This document shows positions 25,172 through 36,685 of a stretch of DNA of 64,000 nucleotides, in pieces; within the stretch, counting starts at the first letter, position 1; every line of letters begins with the position of its first letter. The notes beneath the pieces were generated by a model. That model was not told where the DNA came from. It did no database searches and was given only the letters and a program-made list of their open reading frames with translations. Position numbers and translations under genes: made by a program. The stretch is taken from the NCBI GenBank assembly GCA_000310025.1, contig FN649737.1, forward strand, positions 1,203,367 through 1,267,366, given 5' to 3'. Source of the stretch: Ectocarpus siliculosus (taxonomy: Eukaryota > Sar > Phaeophyceae > Ectocarpales > Ectocarpaceae).

Positions 25172-26864
25172 CTGAGTCTCCGGAGATGACCACGTTGGCC
25201 CCCTTCAGCATCTCTTCCAACATCAGTGCATGAGCTTCCCCTTCGCACACCCCAAGTCTACGGTGCGGTCGCTCAGCCTCGGCGCTCTTGTGCCCGCTAT
25301 CGCTTGCTGCTGCGAACGCAGTTCTTCTCTGGCCCTGTAAATAGATCAGAACGAAGTGTGTTGATAACCGCGCTGCATGGTAGGAACGAAGAACCACCTA
25401 CGTTTTTCAGATGCGCTTTGATTCATACCACGAGAGACGGGCTGGGTTCCTTGGTCCCGACGGTTCTAACTCAGGTCACGAAAATGCATGAAAATGCCAC
25501 ATCTTGAATATCCTCCCTCCACAAGCGCTTCTGGCCGAACACTAACTTTGCACGGCACCTTGAGATATGCATGTGACACACCACAACACACCTGTGGGTG
25601 GTCTTGGGTGTGCACCACGGGGGAATGGCAGAGGCAACGGCACAGACGCGCCGTGACAGTCCCCAGCAGCTCGAGCTCCTCCTGGACATGGCAGAAATGT
25701 ATCCAAACATGCGCATAAAAATATTATGTCAGCACGAGGAGAAAAAAACGGAATCGACGTTGGACGCGAGCTCCGTCTGCAGCCCACAGCGGCCGTGATT
25801 TCTTTCCGGCGCGAGGCGCTATCCGCAAAGTCCATCCGCAAAGTCCCCCACAGCCATGAGCTGTGATGGGAATAACACATTTGTAGCCTGCAAAAAAAAT
25901 CGCTGTGACAGTCTATGCTACATACTACAAAACAATTCATCGTTTGAAGCCTCCGCTCAATGTTGCGACACCACAGATGCAAATACCGTGTTACAATGAC
26001 CAGGTCTACTTGTTTGCCATCAACGAATCACTAGCGGCGAAGGCATAGTCGTGGAGGCGGTATGGAGTAAACCCCGCAAATACACACATACAAGAACCGT
26101 TGAGTGTTCCAAAAAACAAACCAACAGCTGCCGTGAAACGTGTGTGGTATGCACCATTCTGCAATCCCTTCTTACCTCTGCGAGGTGGTCAAGACGTGGA
26201 CAAGTTCGGCCAGCGACAAGCACGGAAAGTCTCAAAACGCAAGCCTTCTTTTCGTTAAAAAATGGTTGCTTTCGTTACAAAACAGTCGTTCTTCTGTGAC
26301 CGCTGATCGGAGTGTTATGTGTAGGAGAGAGACACGACAGCGAGCCACGTAGCAAGCTGCATGGGATACTTGAAAAAGCGAGATGCCGAAGAGACAAAAG
26401 TGCGTCATTCTTTGACAGCATACCTGGAACAAGAGGAGGCCGTGCTTTTTCGCGGTCTTGGCATCCACCGTGTAGATTAGCGGGCAGGACTCATGACCTT
26501 CGGCAGAGCCCTGAGGTCTCAAGCGACGTTGTCGCAACCACTCATCCGCACGTTCTCGGTGTTGCCTTGAAGCCTGCGATCCCCCTGAGAAACCACCCGA
26601 CGGCATTTCCTCGCTGTCCCCATACCCTGCCGAAGAAAACCCTCCGCGTATTCGTCCCAGGTCACGGTCAACACCGACTGGACTGCTGTTACTGCTGTGT
26701 CTTTGTCGGTCCGAATCTTCTTCGCCATGTCTTGCTTCCCCCCCAACGACAGGCTCACCATCCACATGCAGCGTTAATCTTCGCTGCAGTGGCGACTGCC
26801 AACTCTCAGAAAGTCTCCCTTCCTCCACCACGTAAAACGTTGTTTCTTGCAAGAAAGCAACCAG
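25172..26864 (-). CDS. Protein of unknown function, partial gene model
   Basis: Four splice-supported exons are 26864-26424, 26247-26176, 25681-25592 and 25334-25172. They read LVAFLQETTFYVVEEGRLSE, an acidic/glycine-rich stretch, then GHESCPLIYTVDAKTAKKHG. Next come CVLRLSVLVAGRTCPRLDHL, EELELLGTVTARLCRCLCHS, and GEAHALMLEEMLKGANVVIS. All junctions are phase 0 and the last exon ends in phase 1, so the gene continues towards lower coordinates. An extra exon may lie at about 25750-25870, where all frames stay open. Upstream, a small exon near 27085-27112 and a possible start (MASSAQFTPQSKT, near 27455) are plausible but not proven. I recognise no family. There is no membrane segment or targeting signal in the visible part. 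Confidence 0.55.
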
Positions 26865-27666
26865 CTGTTGGGTGCGTACACAAGTCAAGAGAAGTGCACG
26901 AGGCCGGCGTCGTCACCGCGTTGAAAAAAACGGCCGGGGGGCATGGCCACGTTTCGCGTTGGCAAGGTGCAACATGGTAGGTATGTGATCAAAGCGTCGG
27001 TGTGTCTGTGTGCATGTGTAGTGGGTCCTCCTGAATGCACGCTAACATGAGGAAGTGGGATTTTGCACCCCAGCAGCTCACACCTGCAGGCCTTGTTGAC
27101 GATCAACACTGAAAACAGGAGGACGTTCCTCGTCGTTTCGTCGGAAAGAGATCACGAGACCATGAGCCGTGCTACAAAATATGGGCTATAAACTAAAAGG
27201 TTTTGGCAAATTTGAGCCGTATGCATACATAGCTTTTCAAATTCGGCGTCACTTCGTATTTTGTCACCGTTTTTGCTGCCAGGGCCGTGCACGCAGCATT
27301 CTCTACATGTAGTTGTATGTAGGACTACAGTAGAAGTCAGGCGGGACACCTTCCAGCCTGCAATGCGCCGGTTCTACACAGACTGCAACGCCCGTTGCCG
27401 GAAAAATATTTCACCTGTTTTCGACTGCGGCGTAAATTGTGCTGAGCTCGCCATTCTATGCAGGCAGCAACAATCCAGCAGAGCCAGAGTATCAGGAGGA
27501 CCTGCCCCGTTCGTCTGGGATTGTCGTACGCATGCAGTGCGGTGGGTTGTGGGTGGATACAAACAGTTAGTTGTGAGTCGGTACATGTGTACATGTGGTC
27601 CATCGCCTCACACCTCTCTCACAGAAACGCGGCGCAATCACACAGGTCTGCGTTGCGGCGACATCA
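26865..27666 (-). other. Probable 5' region of the unknown minus-strand gene
   Basis: Candidate short exons on the minus strand are interrupted by stops. A candidate ATG is at about 27455-27453. Nothing else recognisable. The hAT target duplication begins at 27667. Confidence 0.3.
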
Positions 27667-27674
27667 CGAATCAA

Positions 27675-29522
27675 TAGGCCTGTGCTCCGTAGGTGACTTT
27701 TTTTTTTTTTTTTCGGTGATTTTTTCCGATTACCAAAAAAAAAATCGGTGATTATTCTAGCTGCACGAAAACGTTTTTCGGTGAAAATCGGCGACAAAAC
27801 AAAAAAAAAGGTGAGAACCATACAAAACTTTTTCGGTGATTTTCGGTGATAAATTGAAGTAATATTGGGGTGAGCTGCCGAAAAACGTTCTTCGGAGATT
27901 TTCGGCGATGTTTCGAAGGATCGTAGTAAGTAACGTCAAATATTAAGCAAAAATAAAAACGTTGTACGAACTCTGGTGGTTCTTTTTGTACGCATGTATC
28001 TCATCGTCGACTCATCAGAACACCGATAGATGCCCTCCGGCATGATTCAACTGCTGACTACCTACCGACCTGGTACACAGGCACGCACTACGCACCACGC
28101 ACTACAGCTACAGATCAGCCAGAGCCCGGCTCGCCCAACAACGTAGACAATAAACCAAGAAGCTCCATCACAGGTCACCGTCGCCATCCTCCGGGGCATC
28201 CTCACTCCCTTGCCTCAGCCCTCTGCTACTTCCTTCCCCTTCCCCTATTATTGTACTTCAGTAGTGCGGAAGCGCATATATATGCGGTCGCTGTACACCG
28301 ACTCTTGACGTTCACTAAAGCAACACCGCAAGATGGAAAAAACGCGTTCCATGAATGCTGACGACGGCTGCAGAAGAACAATATCCAACACCAACTCGTG
28401 CCACGTAGGGAGTTGTCTCTTGTTGTTGCTCCAAAAAGTCATGTTGTCGTAGTCAGCGTCGGTGTCGGTGGAGGCGACGTAGAAGTCGTTCTTCTCCTTC
28501 AAAAGTCCGTCCACCATGTCATCGCCGACAAAGGGGAATACCGAGAGGCTGCGGATCTCGTCATTGGAGTACTTGTGAGTCTTCATGTACGTGAAGTCCA
28601 CGAGCTTTGCGGCTTTGAAGAGCTTCATTGTTTCAGCCAGCTTCGCCTCAGAGTGGCTGCCGATCCTCTCGTGTGCGTACGCGCGGGGACGGCCAGGCGC
28701 GGGGACGCTAGAAGCACCGGCTCCATTGCGACGCTCACTGTCACCTTGGGCGGCCAAGGTGCTACGAACGGCAGCACGGGCTCTGACACGATGATAGCTA
28801 GCAACCCAAACAGCCGCTGAAGATCGTGGGACACCAGCAGTAGCAGCCGCCGCTGGAGCCACCGCCGCCGCTGGAGCCGCCGCCGCCGCCGGAGCCGCCG
28901 CCGCCGCCGCTCCAGCGGCGGGACTGTCACCAACAGCAGACGGCAGGCGGAGACGGCGCTCGGGAGCACGGGACGCGGGTGTCGAGCGGGAGATAACCTC
29001 ACAATCTTCAGCAGTTGCTCCAGCAACGGCAAGGGGTTGGGCATTGGCACTGCCGCCGACAGCAGAAGAAGGCCGACGGCGCTTGGGAGCAGGGGAAGTG
29101 GCTGTCGAGGAGGAGAGAAGCTCACATTCGGAATCTTCGCCATCACTACTGCTGGAGTACAGCCCTATTCCGAGGAGACCGCTCATCTATACCACAAGTG
29201 TGTCCGTACCGTTTACCGTGGGTGGTGTCTGCAGCGCGGTGCTTGGGTTGCGTGCGCTGTGTGCTGTGTGCTGTGTGCTCTGCTGCTGTGCTGCTGCGCT
29301 TGAGGGGGGGTATCTGATGGGATTTAGGGGGTATAGCCTGTATACACGGAGCCCCCTAAAAAAAAACGGTGAAAATCGGTGGGCGCCGGCAACAATCAGT
29401 GAGGCACCGCCCGTTTTCGGTGATCGGCCACTTTTTTTTCGGTGATTCAAAATCCTCACTTTTTTCGGTGACCTTTTCAAAATTCGGTGATTTTCGGTGA
29501 TCACCTACGGAGCACAGGCCTA
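27675..29522 (-). mobile_element. hAT-family DNA transposon, 1848 bp, with 8-bp target-site duplication
   Basis: The element starts TAGGCCTGTGCTCCGTAGGT and ends with the reverse complement of the same bases. It is flanked by the 8-bp direct repeat CGAATCAA at 27667-27674 and 29523-29530, exactly as expected for hAT. Both subterminal regions (27700-27910 and 29360-29505) contain many copies of TTTTCGGTGAT in opposite orientation at the two ends, the usual transposase-binding arrangement. The single ORF on the minus strand is a shortened transposase. Confidence 0.92.
28248..29186 (-). CDS. hAT transposase-derived protein, internally deleted (312 aa)
   Basis: Residues 1-75 are Ser/Glu-rich with repeated S-T-A and P-K-R-R motifs, and about residues 85-115 are an alanine tract. 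The last about 110 residues match the C-terminal part of hAT transposases. They include LPTWHELVLDIVLLQPSSAF and MERVFSILRCCFSERQ, the dimerisation (hATC) motif. The BED zinc finger and the RNase-H-like catalytic core are missing, since a full hAT transposase has 600-800 residues. The reading frame is uninterrupted, so a dimerisation-only product acting as a regulator or dominant-negative protein is possible but is inference. Confidence 0.75.
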   Translation of the reverse strand: MSGLLGIGLYSSSSDGEDSECELLSSSTATSPAPKRRRPSSAVGGSANAQPLAVAGATAEDCEVISRSTPASRAPERRLRLPSAVGDSPAAGAAAAAAPAAAAAPAAAVAPAAAATAGVPRSSAAVWVASYHRVRARAAVRSTLAAQGDSERRNGAGASSVPAPGRPRAYAHERIGSHSEAKLAETMKLFKAAKLVDFTYMKTHKYSNDEIRSLSVFPFVGDDMVDGLLKEKNDFYVASTDTDADYDNMTFWSNNKRQLPTWHELVLDIVLLQPSSAFMERVFSILRCCFSERQESVYSDRIYMRFRTTEVQ

Positions 29523-29530
29523 CGAATCAA

Positions 29531-30475
29531 GAGTCAACACAGGTACAGATTTAGTTGTCAACCAGCAACCAGAGAGTGGAAACACTTCCTACTGACCTTT
29601 TCGTGACCCGTGGTATCCTTCTTGCAAACGGGAACGCGCATCTTCTCGCCAGTACTTGTATACGGTGCACCGATAGCTCCTCCGCGGGATGATCGTGGTC
29701 ATTTTCACCTTGCTGGAACAAGAACGGCTCGGTCTCGTTGGGTCCCTCTCCTCGCCCAAGTAACCCCTCGGAATCTCTTCGAAATGTCTGCGATCCGTTC
29801 GACAATCGCATGTCGTGTTGTCGACAAAGCGCTCAGCTGGGCAGAGCAGCAGCGCCGGGAGACAGAGCATCCAGCGTGGATGTAAGAGAAAACACTTGCA
29901 GCGTGCCCCCGCAACCAGAACAAAAAAAATCAAGTGGGGAGGGGGGGGGTTGGAGGCCCCCACGACCCCCTGCAGGTGAGCAACAAGCAAGACACCGCGG
30001 ACTTGACGGTGCGGGTATACGCACACGGCACTGATGGAAGCCGAACTAGACGGAATGCTGGTAGGAGCATGGATCCACGGAGATCGTACTAAGCTCATAC
30101 TACGAGTGAGTGGTTAGACGAGCCGAAGAGACACCAATTTTGTGCAACAGTAGTTTGGTTGATGTCTAGATATGTCTACTGCTGTATAAACTGACTTGTA
30201 CAGTATGGAGTAATGAAGATCAAACCGGCCAATGTTTCCTCTACATGCATTGGAGCATACAGCATACCTACAAATTTCTTGGACCACTGTCGTTTGCACT
30301 ACAATACAGTCAATGGATATCGATGCGTTCCTATCGTAATACGTCACGTACTGGTGGCCGTAATACGCATTGACAGGTGTCTTAACAATGTATCAATTGG
30401 GGAGACACGATTGAGAGTTTGTGGACCTGGTGCTTGCTACAATATGCGATAGCATTTCCTTTCACAACGCATTAT
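29531..30475. other. Interval between transposons
   Basis: At 29589-29900 all three minus-strand frames stay open for 80-170 codons, so an exon may be present, but I cannot choose a frame. From about 30150 the base composition changes to the AT-rich, ATCGAT/CAATAC-word tract that resumes after the LTR element at 36686. Confidence 0.3.
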
Positions 30476-30963
30476 TGTGACGGAAAGAGAGGCTCTGAAT
30501 TGGGATGGATCTCGTGACTTGAGTGGGTCTATCTAGGCATGTGCTTGTGGCCATTCGTGGCCACAAGTCCATGGTTGTGTGTATAGGAAGGAAGTCACGC
30601 TTTCCAGAGTGACTTCCACCAAAAGCTACCGACCTGATGGTAGCAGCCTCTCGATCAGTACCGAGTTCGAAGATGCGCGCTTGAACAGCGGTAGAGAAAG
30701 CCTAGATGTAGGCTTGTGGAGCGTGGAGAAGGTCTCCAGTCGTGGATACGGTATGCACTTTGATTATTGCTGAGCACTGGAATGCCAACAGGAAGGGTAA
30801 GTAAGTAAAAAGTAAGCAAGTAAGTAAGTGGGCTTCGTGCGGCAGCACGAAGCCCGAGACAAGGGGTTCCGCAATTGTACAGAACTGTCAACACCACCCT
30901 ATGGGAACAACGCTAATCCCGAAGGGTGCAACTCCCTGTACCGTAAACTATGTAACCGTAACA
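30476..30963 (-). repeat. LTR (3' LTR of the minus-strand element)
   Basis: A 488-bp copy. It has G where the partner has A (at 30547 versus 36261) and one fewer TAAG unit in the short TAAG-rich stretch. Otherwise it is identical to 36190-36681 as far as I compared. Confidence 0.9.
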
Positions 30964-32211
30964 TCCCCCCTAGCATGAACAGCTATTTGTCAGCTGTCAC
31001 ATGCTAAACGGTAGCGGGAATTGCGGACACCGCAAAGTGGCGCACTTCCTCTTGAAAACTACCATGCGATGCCTATAAGTTGGACCGAAAGTTCGACCGA
31101 AAATATCGAGAGGTGACAGCGAAAAAACCTACATAAAAACCGCTCGTCTCGACATTCTCACTGCGCGTTGAACAAGCCCGACATCGACTTGTGCGAAGGA
31201 AAAACCCGGTGTCCGGGAGAAACCCTTCGCCCCCATCCCGAGGGTCAAAGAATTCAGGCTAGCGACCGAAAACACCAAGTGACACTCGGACGTAAAATAC
31301 TCTTACAAAAAACCGTCCCTCGCTTGGTGAATTCACTGTAGTGGCTGGCCCGACCCTCATCTACAGCGCGGGAAAGACCTGGCCATCCAGGGAAAATCCC
31401 ATCGCGCAAAGCACCTACAACACCAAATCACACCGCAAAACGGTGTCACACTCCCGCAAGGGTACTATGCAAGCACCTACAACACTAGGTCGCACGGCAC
31501 ACCAAGTCGCACAGCACAACGATGCTGCGTTCCCGAAATGGGTACGGTACGGTACTCTATACCCCACGGTACTTAGCACTCTTGCAACAACTCGGAAAAT
31601 CCAACTCTATGAATACCACCCTAAACGAAACTGGATCACACGAATATCGACGCCCAGACGGAGCAGAGCAACGTGCGCAAGCTACGGGAAAACGCTATTC
31701 CCTATACGAAATAAACATCCAGAACACAACGATCTCACCCCCAACGGACACGTCACTTATTGCAGGAAACACGCTCCACGAAACACACTCCAAGGACTTA
31801 TACAGCGATACCCCATCCGTTTTAACTAAAGTTGGAAGCGTACCGACTCTTGTGCAGGCGTGGTAAAACTACCGGCAAACGGCCGCGACCATCTGTCAAC
31901 CCATATACGATACCCAAGGAATGTACGTGTGTCTTGAAGCTACCTAGAAAACGACTGTAAAATAAACAAACACCTCCAACATGTACGGTTGTCCCAGGCT
32001 ACCTACACAATGATTTAAATAAACGAACGCCTCAGCCAATACATCCGGGGGTTGCCGATTCGTGTACGGGTGATGTTAGGCCACCTGCAGACACAGCCCT
32101 GATCCAACATCATGCACGCACAGCGACGCCTCGGATTTGTGCATGCCGTAATGCAGCCGTTATCTTGAAAGCCGCTCAAGCTCTCGACGGGAGAGTTCCT
32201 CCCAGTTCTGG

Positions 32212-32854
32212 TCACTGGCCCAAAAGGGTGTCGTCCCGTTGCCGTTGTGCGAGGATGGATGGTTTGGTGAGAACCTGCGCCGCCCGGTCAATGGCTGACG
32301 TCCCACGAACATCTGGTCCCGACGACGACCTCGGTACCTCCCCCCGTGCCGCGAGCACTTCACCGATGTCGTCGTGGCTTCGATGGACGGGCGACGGCGG
32401 TAGCGCTGGAAGCGGGGGTGCGGGTGGCACGGCTTCGACAGGTGTGGATCCAGCCTCCTGCTCGTCCTGGAGAAGCCCCGTCTCTCCCACCGGTGGCAGC
32501 TGCACGTCGCCGATGGGCCGCAGGCGTACGGATGGCGTGCAAGTCCTGCCGCTACGGCGTAGTCCCTGGGACTCGGCATCCAACGCTCATCGCAAAGGGC
32601 AGCGCTCCAAGGGCGGAGGGGTTAGCGTTAACGGCCCCATGGATCAAGGGTGGGGAAGGGACGTGAGCTACCGCATTCTCCTTTTGGTCTGCCTGTGCAG
32701 GGTCTAGATCGGCCAATCTCACACCGTTCAACTCTGGGCCCAGAGCCTCGACTGACGCGTCCTCTACCGCGGGCGACAAATCGTCCCGAAAAGAGTCATC
32801 GACGTTCTCCTCAGCGGGCCCTGCAACCGGGAGCCGCGAGCGCGCGTCGGGCAC
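32212..32854 (-). pseudogene. Degraded coding relic inside the LTR element (possible Copia-type pol hinge)
   Basis: Two overlapping minus-strand frames are proline- and acid-rich and contain GLRRSGRTCTPSVRLRP. R-R-S-x-R-x-x-x-P is the sort of motif found between integrase and reverse transcriptase in Copia polyproteins. No catalytic motif follows and stops interrupt the frame. The 519-codon plus-strand ORF at 32650-34209 runs antisense to part of this and looks incidental. Assignment to Copia is tentative. Confidence 0.3.
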
Positions 32855-33712
32855 AACGTGCTCTACGACGCTGGCGATGTCTCAACGCGCGGCGCCACAA
32901 AGAGCCTTTATGGACGTGCAAGGGACGGGCAAACTACCCGTACTCGAAGGGGGTTGTGTTAGGAGAAAGGGTAACGATCTCTTATTCATTCGACATCCGT
33001 AGTGCAACATGGCCACCACAAACTGCCAATGCATATCGCCAAGGTGGGCCAGTGACAACTGTAGAATATCGAAGACCAGGTCACTTCCATCCCTGCGTGG
33101 TCGTACGTGTGTGGGGCAGCACGACTATGTCGGCTAACATGGACTCTGCGGTGGCTGGCAACTCGTTCCCTTTGTTCGCATTAGCCTACTCAACGTCTTG
33201 CCTCTTTACGTCCCCCCAAGCCTTCAACTGCTGTCACGACACTTGTGAAAACCTGCCCCCTGTGCACGTCGCCTCGTTGCTGTTGTTCTGGGAGACGTGC
33301 CGACGACATTCCGATGGCCTCCAATCCTGCCTGTGGGTATTCTGCCCTGCTTTCAGGCAGCCGTGCTCCGGTGACCGCGGCGTCTCCCCCCTTGCAGAAA
33401 GCAATATCCCGCGGTCCCTGGGGAGCTGTGTTATGACGGCCGCGCGACATCCCCCCTTGCTGAAGTCAAAGCATCCATCCGCGGTCGTTTCCAAAGGTGC
33501 GAGGGTGCTCTCTTCGACGTCCTATCTCGGCATCGAAAGCGGTTTCTACCGGCAGCGCAGCGTGTGTTGCCAAGAGCAAAACTCCACCTCACCCCTACGT
33601 GACAGCATGCATGAGCACGATTCGGGGAAAACGTATCGCATGTATTACGTGCAGCAACCAGAGTGGTCGCTACACACGTTTCATCGCTCTCAACAAGACG
33701 AGCAGTGGTACA

Positions 33713-34028
33713 GGTGCAGCCGCCAGGAGCGGCAGCTACACCAATACCAGACACCGGTGCAGCCGCCAGGAGTGGCAGCTACACCTAATACCAAACATCA
33801 TGCAGCCGCCAGGAATGGCAGCTACACCAATACCAGACACCGGTGCAGCCGCCAGGAGTGGCAGCTACACCTAATACCCAACATCAATGCAGCCGCCAGG
33901 AGTGGCAGCTACACCAATACCAGACACCGGTGCAGCCGCCAGGAGTGGCAGCTACACCTAATACCCAACATCAATGCAGCCGCCAGGAGTGGCAGCTACA
34001 CCAATATCAGACGTCGGTGCAGCCACCC
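33713..34028. repeat. Tandem repeat, about 43-44 bp unit, seven copies
   Basis: Units contain GCAGCCGCCAGGAGTGGCAG followed by CTACACC. Two alternating versions end in AATACCAGACACCGG or TAATACCCAACATCAA, so the higher-order unit is about 87 bp. It lies inside the LTR element. Confidence 0.85.
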
Positions 34029-36150
34029 AGCGGCACCTCCCCCCTCCGGGGGGGCGGCCATGGGTGTAGTCACCCGGGTCAGCCGCTGCACATGTTCCCT
34101 CCACCCGCCAACCACACCGCCGAAAAAAAAAACTGGTCGGGAGACGAGTGAGCTGATAGCAACCGTGCACGGAATTTATGCCATGCGCGATGACCCACGC
34201 ATCGCATGAGGGAAGCATGTGAGCCTTGAAAAATATACCGCAGACACCGGAAAAAAAAAATCAAAATACCAGCACATGTTAGGGTTAGTTAGCTGAGAGT
34301 TAGGCATGGGGTTGCACGCCTGGACATACACCAGTGTGCAAGCCGCGTGGTTGCAAACAAAGGATTATGAGACAACGTCAGCATGAACACTCAGGAATGG
34401 GAATGATTATTGGAAAAAAAGAAATGTCCCCAAACAGGAAACAGAAGGATAAAGAAAAGAACGTCGCAAAAAACGAGCATATAAAAATAATTAATAATAA
34501 TAATAATGAAGGAGGCAATCCATGTACGTGCGAAGCGCACAGCAAAACGAGCGAAAAACAGGCAACGCAAAACCCACGGCAGACGAGGAGCGAGCAAGCA
34601 AGCAACAAGCAACGCGCGGCAAACGAGAAGCAAAAGGGCAGGCAACATAAAACAAGCAGTGCACGAGAGAGCAGAAGGGGCGCAACCTCCCGGCCTGGGA
34701 GACTGTGACACACAACGCAACTGCTGGTTCCACACCAATTCTCGCCATGCTATCACGCTCTCGATTTAGGCGGCAACGGTCGAGAACGGGGAATCGAGCA
34801 GTGTGTGTGTTCGCGTACATCCCACCTATGGCCTTCCCGTACGGAGCAAGCAATCATCTGGGGTCGAGTTAGAAACAAACGGTGGCATCCTGGGAACCAG
34901 CGTCCCCAGTGATGCGAAATCGATGCATGCAGCGGAACGTGCTCACATGCTGGTCACCGTCAGCAAATAAGATGTACAGCAGATAGAACTACATGCAGTA
35001 GGCGGTTCACACGCACATGCATTCAGATGGATGGGCGTGCGCACGTGCGACAGACAAGAAGCCAGCCAGGGGAGTAAGGGCCAGCAGGTTAAGGCTGCTG
35101 GTGAAAAAAACGAAAAATATTGGGTGAAGGGTAAAACAAAAATTGCACTAGAACAACATAAGTGAGCAGATCAAGCAGATGGCTATGAGTATAAAACGCA
35201 AAAGGGCAGCGTGAATGTAATAAAAAATGTACTGTAGGCACGCGGCAAAAAAAAAAAAAAGTAATAGAAAATCATAGCCGAACCATGGTCGAATAACGAA
35301 ACGCCAAATAAAGATCGGGTGACGGAATGAAGCGACGATGCATATTATGTAGCATTTCAGGGCAAAAAATATGACAGCAGGTAGGTGAGCAAACGCTTGA
35401 AAGCAGCAGAGGAAATGGAAAATTGGGGTCCAGCGCCCATCGGTGGGCGTGGTACGTACGTGGTAGCAAGAATTGGCGCGTTGATGTTAGCGACGCTTAG
35501 GCCTGGGCCTTGGACGTGGACTTGCATCCAGCAGCAAAGACCAGACGCATGTATTCCAAGTCCAGGAAGAGGTTGCGAAAGCGAGACACACACACACCGG
35601 TTTCCGCAAGGCCTGAATCTGCAACTCAAGCTCGGACTTATGCACTTAATTTCTCATAAACATCATCATTATCGGCCGCCGAAAGGGAAAGACGGCAACA
35701 GGGGTCAACACGGTGTGTGTGGCTCAAGCTTGCATGCAACTCGCCCATCAGGAAACAGCCAGCCTCCGTCGTCTGCGTGTGCGGCCAGGTCCTCCTTCTT
35801 CCCACGGCAGTAAAGAAGTGTGAGCCACAGGGTCCTCCTTCTCCCCACGGCAGTGAAAAAGTGTGAGCCGCAGGGTCTCCTGCAGCACGCTATTGCAAGC
35901 AAGAAAACTAGGGCCACGACGGGTTGAAAGCAAAGGGACAGACACCCAAGAGCGTAGAGGCTCCCAGGTGTGCTTTCGCGATGGACAATTCGGCTCGAAG
36001 CACGAGCCGCAAGGATAGACAATACGACAAAACAACATGCAGGCAGGGTCGCGGCAGAAATAATAATCTCGCCGCATTTCCCAGCGTGAGCGTGAGCTAC
36101 TGTACCTCACGTCTACACAACAGCAGTACCACAACAGCACATGTAGTACA

Positions 36151-36189
36151 GTGCTCGGAACCCGAGTTCGATTCTCGGATTGGACACCA
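36151..36189 (-). promoter_or_regulatory. Extended primer-binding site copied from a tRNA 3' half
   Basis: The plus strand ends here as CTCGGATTGGACACCA. Before it lies a complete T-arm: stem CCGAG, loop TTCGATT, stem CTCGG. The terminal CCA is not genome-encoded in eukaryotic tRNA genes, so this copy comes from a mature tRNA primer. About 39 bases resemble the tRNA, against the usual 18 of a primer-binding site. Confidence 0.7.
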
Positions 36190-36681
36190 TGTGACGGAAA
36201 GAGAGGCTCTGAATTGGGATGGATCTCGTGACTTGAGTGGGTCTATCTAGGCATGTGCTTATGGCCATTCGTGGCCACAAGTCCATGGTTGTGTGTATAG
36301 GAAGGAAGTCACGCTTTCCAGAGTGACTTCCACCAAAAGCTACCGACCTGATGGTAGCAGCCTCTCGATCAGTACCGAGTTCGAAGATGCGCGCTTGAAC
36401 AGCGGTAGAGAAAGCCTAGATGTAGGCTTGTGGAGCGTGGAGAAGGTCTCCAGTCGTGGATACGGTATGCACTTTGATTATTGCTGAGCACTGGAATGCC
36501 AACAGGAAGGGTAAGTAAGTAAAAAGTAAGCAAGTAAGTAAGTAAGTGGGCTTCGTGCGGCAGCACGAAGCCCGAGACAAGGGGTTCCGCAATTGTACAG
36601 AACTGTCAACACCACCCTATGGGAACAACGCTAATCCCGAAGGGTGCAACTCCCTGTACCGTAAACTATGTAACCGTAACA
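36190..36681 (-). repeat. LTR (5' LTR of the minus-strand element)
   Basis: A 492-bp copy. On the minus strand it runs from TGTTACGG to CCGTCACA and is followed at once by the primer-binding site. Confidence 0.9.
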
Positions 36682-36685
36682 TTAT

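Larger units (their letters stand above)
30476..36681 (-). mobile_element. Non-autonomous LTR retrotransposon (6.2 kb), minus-strand orientation
   Basis: Two direct repeats of 488 and 492 bp (30476-30963, 36190-36681) begin TGTGACGG and end CCGTAACA on the plus strand, with TG...CA ends. TTAT flanks both sides (30472-30475 and 36682-36685) as a 4-bp target duplication. On the minus strand a primer-binding site follows the LTR at 36189 and the purine tract AGGGGGGA precedes the other LTR at 30964-30971, which sets the orientation. The LTRs differ by one base and one 4-bp repeat unit, so insertion is recent. The interior has no recognisable reverse transcriptase, integrase or intact gag. Confidence 0.88.

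Noticed and set aside
28630-29146. 173-codon minus-strand ORF overlapping the hAT ORF
   Set aside because: Alternative frame of the alanine-rich part. The hATC motif is in the 28248-29186 frame.
33713-34028. CRISPR-like appearance of the 43-44 bp repeats
   Set aside because: Units are contiguous with no unique spacers, and the genome is eukaryotic. It is an ordinary tandem repeat.
32650-34209. 519-codon plus-strand ORF
   Set aside because: It runs antisense to the LTR element, crosses a tandem repeat and has no domain. Composition explains its length.
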